Of a stretch of 9,579 bases of DNA, positions 1 through 5,970 are shown in pieces. Origin of the DNA: JBEIDK01 sp040383485 (lineage in GTDB: Bacteria; Bacteroidota; Bacteroidia; UBA4408); contig JBEIDK010000128.1 in assembly GCA_040383485.1 (NCBI GenBank), positions 1-9,579 of the forward strand, given 5' to 3'. How positions within the stretch are numbered: position 1 is the first letter of the stretch; each line of letters opens with the position of its first letter. Below the pieces are notes generated by a model. The model searched no databases. It saw only the letters and a program-made list of their open reading frames with translations, and was not told the origin of the DNA. A program made the position numbers and the translations under genes.

Positions 1-162
1 ACCACGGCAGGAATTCACTCAATTATGAATATTGGTAGCAATACAGACTGGACAAGAAAGTTTTTAGTTGATTTGACTATTATTTTAGTTGCAATGTTTA
101 TTATAGACAAAACTTGGAAAAATGAACCAATGAGACAAAAAAACACTACAGCTAACAAATAA
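1..162 (+). CDS. C-terminal end of a membrane protein, probably CPBP-family intramembrane protease (partial)
   Basis: Reading frame 1 is open from the first base to a TAA at 160-162 and gives 53 residues; the start lies outside the window. The fragment begins TTAGIHSIMNIGSN, followed by a hydrophobic segment at about residues 23-39 (FLVDLTIILVAMFIIDK) and a short polar tail (KNEPMRQKNTTANK). The GIHxxxN pattern (H6, N10) just before a last membrane helix resembles motif 4 of CPBP (Abi/CAAX-like) intramembrane metalloproteases, where an HxxxN motif forms part of the active site. That is family knowledge applied to a very short piece. The membrane location is seen directly, while the protease call is inference; another polytopic membrane protein is possible. 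No second gene follows on this strand, so it is probably the last gene of its transcript. Confidence 0.5.
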   Translation, partial: TTAGIHSIMNIGSNTDWTRKFLVDLTIILVAMFIIDKTWKNEPMRQKNTTANK

Positions 163-163
163 G

Positions 164-193
164 GCTTAAACGAAGCTTTGCTTCGATTTATGC
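164..193 (+). terminator. Hairpin directly after the partial membrane-protein gene
   Basis: Two bases after the TAA stop lies a perfect 6-bp stem, CGAAGC/GCTTCG, around a TTT loop (171-185). It is extended outward by TAAA/TTTA and GC/GC pairing with one mismatch and one bulge. The position suits a transcription terminator or mRNA 3'-end stabiliser, but no T-tract follows, so an intrinsic terminator is not proven. Confidence 0.35.
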
Positions 194-437
194 TTGTGTT
201 GAATGAAGCTCCATTGGGCTCACACCCGGCTTCCCTTATGGGTACTCAATAAGTTTATTTCCTGCTTAAACAGTCCTGTCTTTTTTATTTTTTTTAGGAC
301 ATGCTATCTATCTATATACTTTTAAAACCCTCTCCTCTATTTTCCATCTCTGCTCTTGTCATAAAACTACTTTTTTAAGCCTTTTTTTTCTGCTTTTGAA
401 CATACCTCTCCCACTTCGCATGAGCATGCAAAAAAAA
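194..437. other. Gene-less spacer between membrane-protein gene and IS91 transposase
   Basis: No credible coding region is seen. The part from about 195 to 270 is more GC-rich than the surroundings and holds small inverted repeats (GAAGC 205-209 with GCTTC 229-233; CCC/GGG around TTAT at 233-242). From about 280 the sequence becomes T-rich in runs. One end of the IS91 element must lie somewhere here, but IS91 elements lack long terminal inverted repeats and do not duplicate their target, so the boundary cannot be fixed by eye. Confidence 0.5.
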
Positions 438-1601
438 TCAATGGCTATTTTGCTTCATCAAATTCTCCAGCGGTGGCGCATTTGCACTGAAGCTCTGGAT
501 GCGTATCATCTTACCCGTTTTGCAGCATGGACAAAGATCAGGGTCATAACCCATTCGCTCCCTGGCAATCGTTTTCCAATCCCTCTTCTCTCTTGACCTC
601 GGCTTTACACCCATCAAAATCTGCCTGTAATGGAGCTTCGGTTTATTCCGCGATGCCATGATCCCATAATGGCGAATACGCCTGAACCCCGACGGTAAGA
701 TGTGCATGCAAAACCTGCGTAAAAATTCGATGCCACTTAAGTGCATCTGTTTGGTTTTGGCGCCATCCCTGTAATCCTTGTAGGTAAATTTTACACCTTC
801 CGCATCTATTGCCTTTAAACGATGATTGGATATGGCAACCTTATGTGTGTATCTCCCCAAATATTCGATCACCCCTTTGGGGCCGCCAAAGGGAAGTTTG
901 CAATAAACGACCCACTTCTTGTTGTATAGCAGCTTCCTTGTTGTATCATCCGGTAATTTTCCCTTTGCCTGGTGCCACTTTATCCAGGCCTCCATATACT
1001 TGCCCCTAAACACTTTGCTCATGGCTTCCGCCGGAAACAAATACCTGCCGCCTGTGCGTGTGTTTTTCCAATGACCTGTTTCTGTTACTCCACCACCGCT
1101 TACTATCATGTGTACATGCGGATGAAGACTCATGGTCTGACCCCAGGTGTGCAGGATACCTATGATACCCGGCCTTGCTCCCAGGTACTTTTCATCGTTT
1201 GCAAATGTCAATAAGGTATCTCGACTGCATATGAACAACTGCTGATAGAAGTACTCAGTATCGAACATGCAATAAGCATTCAACTGCTCAGGAAGGGTAA
1301 ACACCACATGGTAATACTTTACCGGTAACAGCTCACCTTCGCGCCGTTCTATCCAGCGCTCCCGATTGGTGCCCTGGCATTTCGGACAATGACGGTTCCT
1401 GCATGAATTGTAACTGATCCGAATCTTCCCGCAATCATCACATTGGTCTACATGTCCGCCCAAGGCAGCACTCCGGCAACTTGCTATCTCCCGTAAAACT
1501 TTCCGCTCAATGACTGAGGGTCTGTTTGCTTGTTCAAATGCTTCTCCAAATAGCCGGATTACCTCTGCCAGCTCATTTAAGGGCTTTGCCACGGTAGCCA
1601 T
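438..1601 (-). CDS. IS91-family transposase (HUH single-strand nuclease)
   Basis: A 387-residue protein of normal length for the IS91 family. It would nick one DNA strand at the element end and drive rolling-circle-type transposition. The N-terminal zinc-binding domain is visible at about residues 50-75 (H50, C54, C57, C67, H71, C72, C75: HVDQCDDC ... CRNRHCPKC). The HUH metal-binding motif is HPHVH at 160-164, followed by IVSGGG. The YLGRY block (Y247, Y251) followed by THKVAISNHR corresponds to the tyrosine region of the family. FCMHILPSGFRRIRHYG at 297-313 is the typical conserved C-terminal stretch, and a CPCC (357-360) sits near the end. The ATG at 1601 lies inside the 3' end of the recombinase gene (29-nt overlap), which suggests translational coupling. 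No frameshift or internal stop is seen. Family identity is firm; activity is inference. Confidence 0.93.
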   Translation of the reverse strand: MATVAKPLNELAEVIRLFGEAFEQANRPSVIERKVLREIASCRSAALGGHVDQCDDCGKIRISYNSCRNRHCPKCQGTNRERWIERREGELLPVKYYHVVFTLPEQLNAYCMFDTEYFYQQLFICSRDTLLTFANDEKYLGARPGIIGILHTWGQTMSLHPHVHMIVSGGGVTETGHWKNTRTGGRYLFPAEAMSKVFRGKYMEAWIKWHQAKGKLPDDTTRKLLYNKKWVVYCKLPFGGPKGVIEYLGRYTHKVAISNHRLKAIDAEGVKFTYKDYRDGAKTKQMHLSGIEFLRRFCMHILPSGFRRIRHYGIMASRNKPKLHYRQILMGVKPRSREKRDWKTIARERMGYDPDLCPCCKTGKMIRIQSFSANAPPLENLMKQNSH

Positions 1602-2436
1602 ACAAACTGTCTAATGGACTATGCACAGGTTGAGGGCGTATTTGGGCTACATGAAGATAAACCATCGTGGTACGCAAATCGCTGTGACCCAACTGGCGTT
1701 GGATGCTATGAAGATCAACTCCATCTTCCAGCAGATGGGTGGCAAAACTGTGACGAAGCGTATGCATGCTTACTTCTTTTCGTATGCTGCTTTTCTTCAG
1801 GGCTTCATTGATGATGTATTGGATGCTTCGCTCTCCCATGGGTTGACCGGGGATTTGTCCTTCGAACAGATACACTTGGGGGGTTACCTGTTCCAGGTAT
1901 TCTTGCAGCTTGTCTCCGTTTAAATTGGCAAGCACAACAAATCGGTCCTTCTTTCCTTTTCCTTGGCGTACATGAATCAGCTTGCGATGCACATCCACAT
2001 CACATATTCGCAGCATCCGCAGTTCATTCATTCGAAGTCCGCTGCCATAGGCCATGGTAAGCAAAAAGCGATGCTTCAACTGATAGGGCATCCTGAACAG
2101 TTCCTTGCACTCTTGTTTACTTAAAACCACCGGAAGCTTTTCTTCCTTCCTGATGCTTGGCATACGGATGGCATGTTCTTCCATCCCATAAAGGCGAAAC
2201 CAGTGCCTGAGTGCATAAACGGCCTGTTTAAAATAGCTCAGCGATTGTCCTTGCTGCTGAGTCATCCGGTACAGGTACGCATTGAGTTCATCTACTCCAA
2301 TCTCATGGGGAAGACGATTAAAATGTAGGGCAATCGCTGCAAGGCTCCGTCCGTAGTTTGTAACCAGGCTTTTGCTTTTTTGATCGATGCATACCCGTTC
2401 AACAAATCGGGCATAAGCATCACAGAAACCAATCAC
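1573..2436 (-). CDS. Tyrosine recombinase (phage-integrase family) of the IS91 element
   Basis: A 287-residue site-specific recombinase. An N-terminal SAM-like core-binding domain (about 1-90) precedes a catalytic domain with the full residue set: R135 in GSGLRMNEL, a lysine in GKGKKDR (about 160-163), H225 and R228 in HTLRH, H251 in LGHSD and the nucleophile Y260 in TTMVYLHV. The start is a GTG at 2436: the frame is open upstream only to a stop at 2491-2493, and no ATG lies in frame before residue 58, so GTG is the sensible choice. The C-terminus (VHSPLDSL) resembles integron integrases, but the extra I2 helix region that marks IntI is absent between about residues 190 and 225, so it is better read as the IS91-linked recombinase. 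It overlaps the transposase start. Its role in transposition is not established; resolution or circularisation is a guess. Confidence 0.9.
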   Translation of the reverse strand: MIGFCDAYARFVERVCIDQKSKSLVTNYGRSLAAIALHFNRLPHEIGVDELNAYLYRMTQQQGQSLSYFKQAVYALRHWFRLYGMEEHAIRMPSIRKEEKLPVVLSKQECKELFRMPYQLKHRFLLTMAYGSGLRMNELRMLRICDVDVHRKLIHVRQGKGKKDRFVVLANLNGDKLQEYLEQVTPQVYLFEGQIPGQPMGERSIQYIINEALKKSSIRKEVSMHTLRHSFATHLLEDGVDLHSIQRQLGHSDLRTTMVYLHVAQIRPQPVHSPLDSLYGYRGKALK

Positions 2437-2452
2437 ATGAGATTTGGCTTTT

Positions 2453-2483
2453 GCTACATAAGTAGTGTAGCCTCTTTTTTTTG
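2453..2483 (+). other. Hairpin plus T-tract at the recombinase end of the IS91 element
   Basis: A 6-bp perfect stem, GCTACA/TGTAGC, with a 7-nt loop (2453-2471) is followed on the plus strand by CTC and eight Ts. It lies 17 bases upstream of the recombinase GTG. Two readings fit: a subterminal palindrome of the IS end, as IS91-type ends carry, or an intrinsic terminator that blocks plus-strand transcription from leaving the element. The sequence does not decide between them. Confidence 0.4.
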
Positions 2484-2548
2484 TTCCATTTTAGTTTATT
2501 TTTGTAGGATGAAATTAATAGAATCCGTTAATACTTTGCTACCGGAGG

Positions 2549-2687
2549 TTCAGTTCAACATCGTATTGGCAATAGTGGGGCTAACTCGGTTCATTGAAAG
2601 TTTCTGCTTCTATTTTAAATTCGTGCTGGTTGACAATTTAGTTTTCCAAAATCCCCCACTGCGCCAAGCGTGGGACCGTTAACTGAA
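2549..2687 (+). repeat. attC-like imperfect palindrome
   Basis: The outer arms TTCAGTTCAAC (2549-2559) and GTTAACTGAA (2678-2687) pair over 10 bp with one bulged C. Internal arms TTGGC (2566-2570) with GCCAA (2663-2667), and AGTGGGG (2574-2580) with CCCCACT (2654-2660), follow after unpaired spacers, leaving a loop of about 73 nt. The order R''-spacer-L''-loop-L'-spacer-R' is that of integron attC sites. GTTCAAC (2553-2559) fits the RYYYAAC core exactly; GTTAACT (2678-2684) fits GTTRRRY except at one base. The core-to-core span of 132 bp lies within the known attC range. The next start codon comes 6 bp after the outer arm, as in gene cassettes. It may instead be a member of a dispersed intergenic palindrome family. 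Confidence 0.55.
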
Positions 2688-2692
2688 ATTAA

Positions 2693-4831
2693 ATGATAAA
2701 AAAAATCCTTACGCTTTCAATAATTATTCTGTTTCAGAATTTCTCTTTCTCTCAAAACTTTCATGTAATTGATAGCTTACAAACCCTTTTAAAAACTGCA
2801 AAGCAAGATACCAATAGGGTTAAGTTGCTAATTGAAATTAGTGGAGAGTATGCTGCATCAAATGCCACTGAATCATTCAAGTATAATAGTCAATGTCTTG
2901 CTTTAATTTCAAAACTGTCTCATCAAAAAAATAGTACTTATGTAAATGAATATCTGCAACTTGCTAAATCTAACATTTATTCATTATTTGTTTTTACCTA
3001 TATAGGAGTATATGACGACCCTAAAAAAGCCATGGAGTACATTTTAAAAGCATTGGCAATCAATGAAAAACTTACAAAATCTTCTAACAAATATATTGCA
3101 AACCAAAGCCTGGAGAGCTTAGCAAAAAGTTATTTTCAAATGGGGAATAATTACTTTGGTTTGCAGAACGATTCCGCATTAAAATATTATTCAAAAGCAC
3201 TTCCAATATTATTGAAGATAGAGAACAAGGAATTGCTCCCCAGAGTATATCAATATTTAGCAAGAATTAGTAATGAAAAAAAAGATTTTGAAAAAAGCTC
3301 AGAGTATATGAATCTTGCTGTAGAAACAGCTAAATATATCAAACAAAAAAGAGACTTAGCCCTTTTCTATAATTTTATGGGACGATTTTATGTGAATAAA
3401 GCAAAAACTGAAAAAAATAATAGTATTTTTTATTACAACGAGAGTCTTAAATATTATTTTAAAGCAATAAAAGAAGCCCATGATGAAAATAATAAAAATT
3501 TAGAAAGCTGGATAATGATCAAAATTGCAAAAGTTTATATCTATAAAAAACAGTTTGCTCTTGCAAAAGAATATGCCCTTAAAGGTTTAGCTCTTGTTAA
3601 AGAATCAGAAGGAAAAATCGATGTTGCATTTTATCATAAAGAGCTAGCCGATATTTATGCCGAATTAAAAGAATACAAAAATGCATATATAAATCAGGTT
3701 GCGTATTCTAGAATTAATGATTCATTAACAACAATAAAAATAAATTCTTCGGTTTCTGATGTTGAAATTAAATATAAATTGGATAAACAACACGAAAAAG
3801 AAGTACTGTTATTTAGGTTGAAACAAGCAGATGCAAAAGCGGAAAGTAAGAAACAACAACTAATCATCATCTTTACTGGTATAGGATTATTCTTGGTTCT
3901 AGCATTTGCAGGTTTTGTATTTCGTTCGCTTCGTTTAAGAAATCAACAAAATAAAATTATTAACGAACAAAAAGATGCCGTAGAAAATCAAAAACATTTA
4001 GTTGAAGCAAAAAACAAAGAAATAATCGATAGCATCAAATATGCTTTAAGAATTCAAACAGCAATCTTACCACAGCAAAAAGTTATCAATCAATATTTAG
4101 AAAATTCTTTCATACTATATAAACCTAAAGACATTGTTGCCGGTGACTTTTATTGGATGGATTCGGTGAAATTGAAACAGAATGGAGAAGAAGTAATTTT
4201 ATTTGCTGCTTGCGACTGCACAGGACATGGAGTTCCTGGTGCAATGGTTTCAGTAATTTGTCATAATGCACTCAATAGAGCAGTAAGAGAATTTGGCTTA
4301 ACACAACCAGCAGCAATACTTGACAAGACTGCCGAAATAGTACTAGAAAATTTCAGCAAAAGCGAAGATGAAATATATGATGGAATGGACATTTCTATAT
4401 GTGCCTTAAATACAAAAACAAAAACCTTAGAATGGGCGGGTGCAAATAATCCACTCTATATAGTGCAAAGTTTAGATGGCAAATCGCAAAATGAAAATAA
4501 CTTTGAACTTGAAACTTTGAACTTTGAACTAATCGAAACTAAAGCTGACAAGCAATGCATCGGCCATAACGAAAAAGTAAAACCATTTACAAATCATCAA
4601 TTCAACTTACAACCAGACACAAGTATTTATCTTTTCACAGATGGTTTTGCCGACCAGTTTGGCGGACAGCCAGAAAAAAAACTTACAAAAAGTAAATTCA
4701 AAGAATTACTACTTTCAATACAAAATTTTCCTATTCAACAACAAGCAAAAGAACTTGATACATTTATTTCAAACTATAAAAAAGACACTGAACAAACAGA
4801 CGATATTTTAGTAATTGGGGTAAGGGTTTAG
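2693..4831 (+). CDS. TPR-repeat membrane protein with C-terminal SpoIIE (PP2C-type) serine/threonine phosphatase domain
   Basis: A 712-residue signalling protein. An N-terminal signal sequence (MIKKILTLSIIILFQNFSFS) exports the sensor part; residues about 25-345 are helical with tetratricopeptide-like repeats (for example about 145-180, 185-215, 225-262, 273-305, 310-340). A coiled stretch leads into one membrane helix (389-410), then a second coiled coil (about 412-450) and a cytoplasmic SpoIIE phosphatase domain (about 470-712). Metal-binding and signature motifs are present: AGDFYW (483-488, D485), ACDCTGHGVPGA (506-517, D508), YDGMD (562-566), GANNPLY (583-589), FTDGFADQFGG (648-658, D650) and QTDDILV (701-707). 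It presumably dephosphorylates a cytoplasmic protein, such as an anti-sigma-factor antagonist, in response to a periplasmic signal; no partner gene is nearby. The ATG at 2693 follows the attC-like palindrome by 5 bp and matches the signal peptide start. A short repeat-coded insert lies at 591-612. Confidence 0.92.
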   Translation: MIKKILTLSIIILFQNFSFSQNFHVIDSLQTLLKTAKQDTNRVKLLIEISGEYAASNATESFKYNSQCLALISKLSHQKNSTYVNEYLQLAKSNIYSLFVFTYIGVYDDPKKAMEYILKALAINEKLTKSSNKYIANQSLESLAKSYFQMGNNYFGLQNDSALKYYSKALPILLKIENKELLPRVYQYLARISNEKKDFEKSSEYMNLAVETAKYIKQKRDLALFYNFMGRFYVNKAKTEKNNSIFYYNESLKYYFKAIKEAHDENNKNLESWIMIKIAKVYIYKKQFALAKEYALKGLALVKESEGKIDVAFYHKELADIYAELKEYKNAYINQVAYSRINDSLTTIKINSSVSDVEIKYKLDKQHEKEVLLFRLKQADAKAESKKQQLIIIFTGIGLFLVLAFAGFVFRSLRLRNQQNKIINEQKDAVENQKHLVEAKNKEIIDSIKYALRIQTAILPQQKVINQYLENSFILYKPKDIVAGDFYWMDSVKLKQNGEEVILFAACDCTGHGVPGAMVSVICHNALNRAVREFGLTQPAAILDKTAEIVLENFSKSEDEIYDGMDISICALNTKTKTLEWAGANNPLYIVQSLDGKSQNENNFELETLNFELIETKADKQCIGHNEKVKPFTNHQFNLQPDTSIYLFTDGFADQFGGQPEKKLTKSKFKELLLSIQNFPIQQQAKELDTFISNYKKDTEQTDDILVIGVRV
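4499..4530 (+). repeat. AACTTTGAA microrepeat inside the SpoIIE domain coding sequence
   Basis: The unit ACTTTGAAC occurs three times in 32 bases (a slightly altered TTGAAACTTTGAAC lies in the middle), coding for NFELETLNFEL at residues 603-613. It sits between the GANNPLY and ADKQCIG motifs, where SpoIIE domains of this type usually have only a short turn, so it looks like a local slippage expansion or small insertion that kept the frame. Confidence 0.6.
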
Positions 4832-5170
4832 AACAATGAAAAAACACATTGCAAACATCTATAGGAGAATGGCTAAAGCTAACGGCACATTGGCGCCCAG
4901 TAGTCGCGAAGCTAAAGTAAAGGTTCCGCTGTGGCTTAGCGTGATAACTTAGTAACCTTGTCACTCTAATAGTTCCACTTTGCAACGAGTACTAAATAAC
5001 AATACGCTAAAACAGTTACACTATCGTTGATTGTAATAATTTAATATGTATGCTCAAATAAAATTAATTTGTATTAACCCTCATTGCTTTTTATTTTTTG
5101 TATGTTCTATAAAAATTAATTTATGCCTAACTCTTACTATACTTCACTAAATTAATCTTCCCATTTTGTC

Positions 5171-5219
5171 TTGGCGCAATAGGGCTTCGTAAATATTTAA
5201 TTTAGCGGGCCTCCAAAAA
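5171..5219 (+). repeat. Truncated copy of the TTGGCGC palindrome family
   Basis: TTGGCGCAATAGGGCTTCG followed by a T/A-rich stretch and CTCCAAAAA parallels the left arm and loop end of the 2549-2687 repeat (TTGGCAATAGTGGGGCT and TTTTCCAAAATC). The right arm that should read like CCCTATTGCGCCAA is missing. A sequence GCCTAAC, an exact RYYYAAC match, lies 40 bp upstream at 5125-5131, but this motif is short and degenerate. Confidence 0.35.
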
Positions 5220-5256
5220 GACGGCAACAAAAAATTCAAATCGACGATAAAAAATA

Positions 5257-5264
5257 TAATTTTG
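5257..5264 (+). promoter_or_regulatory. Candidate Bacteroidota -7 element for the small MIase-like gene
   Basis: TAATTTTG matches the Bacteroidota -7 consensus TAnnTTTG exactly and lies 61 bp before the ATG at 5326. No clear TTTG/TTG -33 element is seen 19-20 bp upstream, so this is only a partial match. Confidence 0.3.
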
Positions 5265-5325
5265 GCAGATAATAAAACGGGGAAAGCTGAAAACCGATTA
5301 GAGTATGCAAATAAAATAACAAGCA

Positions 5326-5577
5326 ATGAATAGATTTATGATTGACATCCTTTTACAGGGAATTGACGATGAAACGAGAATTAAATTATTACCTAGAGAG
5401 CAAGAAATAATAAAAGAATGGGAAGAAAATGGTACACTTTTGGCCTCATACATAAAGGGTGAAACTGCTGGAATTTATTTGGTATTAATAGCAAAGGACA
5501 AAGTTGATGCAGACAAAATGCTATCTACTTTGCCTTACTATCCATATATGAAAATAGAAATCATTGCACTGAGATAA
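5326..5577 (+). CDS. Small muconolactone-isomerase-like protein (dimeric alpha+beta barrel fold)
   Basis: An 83-residue soluble protein without signal peptide or membrane segment. The C-terminal LPYYPYMKIEIIAL (69-82) is very close to the LPLFPYM-(D/K)-IEV end of muconolactone delta-isomerases, and the order of elements fits that ferredoxin-like fold: strand FMIDILL, charged helix REQEIIKEWEENGTL, strand ASYIKGETAGIYLVLIA, helix DADKMLSTLP, final strand. Classical enzymes of the beta-ketoadipate pathway are about 90-96 residues. This one is slightly shorter, and no catechol-pathway genes lie nearby, so the catalytic role is doubtful; 'MIase-like domain protein' is the safe name. The ATG at 5326 is chosen because MNRFMIDI begins the first strand; a second ATG at 5338 is possible. 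It stands alone, flanked by long repeat-rich spacers, which would suit a cassette-borne or horizontally acquired gene. Confidence 0.72.
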   Translation: MNRFMIDILLQGIDDETRIKLLPREQEIIKEWEENGTLLASYIKGETAGIYLVLIAKDKVDADKMLSTLPYYPYMKIEIIALR

Positions 5578-5902
5578 CAATACAGATTATTGGAGCAATA
5601 GCTCAAGTAGGCTCCTCAATCCTCGCCAATCTTTCGCGTTTAGTTCAACGTAACCCATTCTGCTAAACATAACGTAGAAGATGTTTAAGATGTGCATTTG
5701 CAATGCACAAAACAAAATTCCTATTCCTTGTTAGGATTAGTTTATTCAAACTAAATTTTAGTTTTAGATATATCAATACTATTTAGTTTTAATGTTATTG
5801 CATATTCAAAATTAGTAGAATGGAATTGCAAATTGGTTCTATTGAAATTTCTTGTAAGAGCAAAAATCCCTAAATTTTACTTTCCGAAAAAGGTTTATAA
5901 TT
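5578..5902. other. Gene-less spacer with a series of hairpins
   Basis: No gene is seen. Successive inverted repeats occur: GGAGC 5592-5596 with GCTCC 5611-5615; GTTTAG 5638-5643 with CTAAAC 5663-5668; the perfect 8-bp stem at 5691-5709; TCCTA 5719-5723 with TAGGA 5732-5736; and AAACTAA 5748-5754 with TTAGTTT 5758-5764. None is followed by a convincing T-tract, so none is called a terminator. The open frame from 5833 into the next gene lacks coding character before 5971. Confidence 0.5.
5691..5709. repeat. Perfect 8-bp stem, 3-nt loop hairpin
   Basis: TGTGCATT and AATGCACA pair perfectly around TGC. It is the most stable of the hairpins in this spacer. The bases that follow (5702-5721, CAATGCACAAAAC...) reappear in nearly the same form at 9401-9422. 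Confidence 0.6.
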
Positions 5903-5932
5903 TTTGTATCTTAACTTTATTTGGTATATTTA
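5903..5932 (+). promoter_or_regulatory. Candidate Bacteroidota promoter of the T9SS-exported protein gene
   Basis: TTTG at 5903-5906 and TATATTTA at 5925-5932 are separated by 18 bp. They match the -33 TTTG and -7 TAnnTTTG elements of the main Bacteroidota sigma factor in sequence (one base off in the -7) and in spacing. A start about 7 bp further would give a leader of about 30 nt before the ATG at 5971, with an A-rich region just upstream as is usual in this phylum. Confidence 0.45.
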
Positions 5933-5970
5933 ACGTAATAGAGATAATTACTCACTCTAAATTAAACAAC

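Larger units (their letters stand above)
438..2489 (-). mobile_element. IS91-family insertion element carrying a tyrosine recombinase plus HUH transposase
   Basis: Two overlapping minus-strand genes make up the element: an upstream tyrosine recombinase (1573-2436) and a downstream IS91-type transposase (438-1601). This two-gene arrangement is known in a subset of IS91-family elements. The limits given are the coding core plus the short upstream hairpin and A/T-tract region; the true ends are undetermined and the left end may reach to about 195-430. The element is clearly richer in G and C than the flanking sequence, consistent with a recent arrival. Both genes are open over full family length with catalytic motifs present, so it may be active. 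IS91-type elements transpose by a rolling-circle-like mechanism and can carry adjacent DNA along. Confidence 0.85.
4832..5325. other. Gene-less spacer with decayed repeat pieces
   Basis: No coding region is supported over about 490 bp. The part at 4870-4950 is more GC-rich and resembles a degenerate copy of the 2549-2687 palindrome: AGCTAAC (4878-4884), then ATTGGCGCC (4889-4897), and a right-hand GATAACT (4943-4949) that differs by one base from the GTTAACT of the good copy; however, the inner arms do not pair well. From 4990 to 5165 the sequence is AT-rich without visible structure. A second repeat piece begins at 5171. Confidence 0.45.

Noticed and set aside
1573..2436. Recombinase considered as an integron integrase (IntI) serving the nearby attC-like site
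   Set aside because: The IntI-specific extra segment before the HTLRH box is missing, and the gene is coupled to an IS91 transposase.
2380..2682. Plus-strand open frame across the IS end and palindrome
   Set aside because: It runs across the recombinase start, the hairpin and the repeat; its sequence has no protein character and explains none of these.
4764..4985. Minus-strand frame of 73 codons
   Set aside because: It overlaps the end of the phosphatase gene and the GC-richer repeat remnant, and has no family resemblance.
5643..5736. GTTCAAC ... GTTAGGA considered as a second attC site
   Set aside because: The inner arms do not pair, and the RYYYAAC motif is too degenerate to count alone.
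5833..5970. N-terminal extension of the T9SS protein
   Set aside because: The extension would bury the signal peptide and crosses the promoter-like sequence; the ATG at 5971 gives a clean signal peptide.
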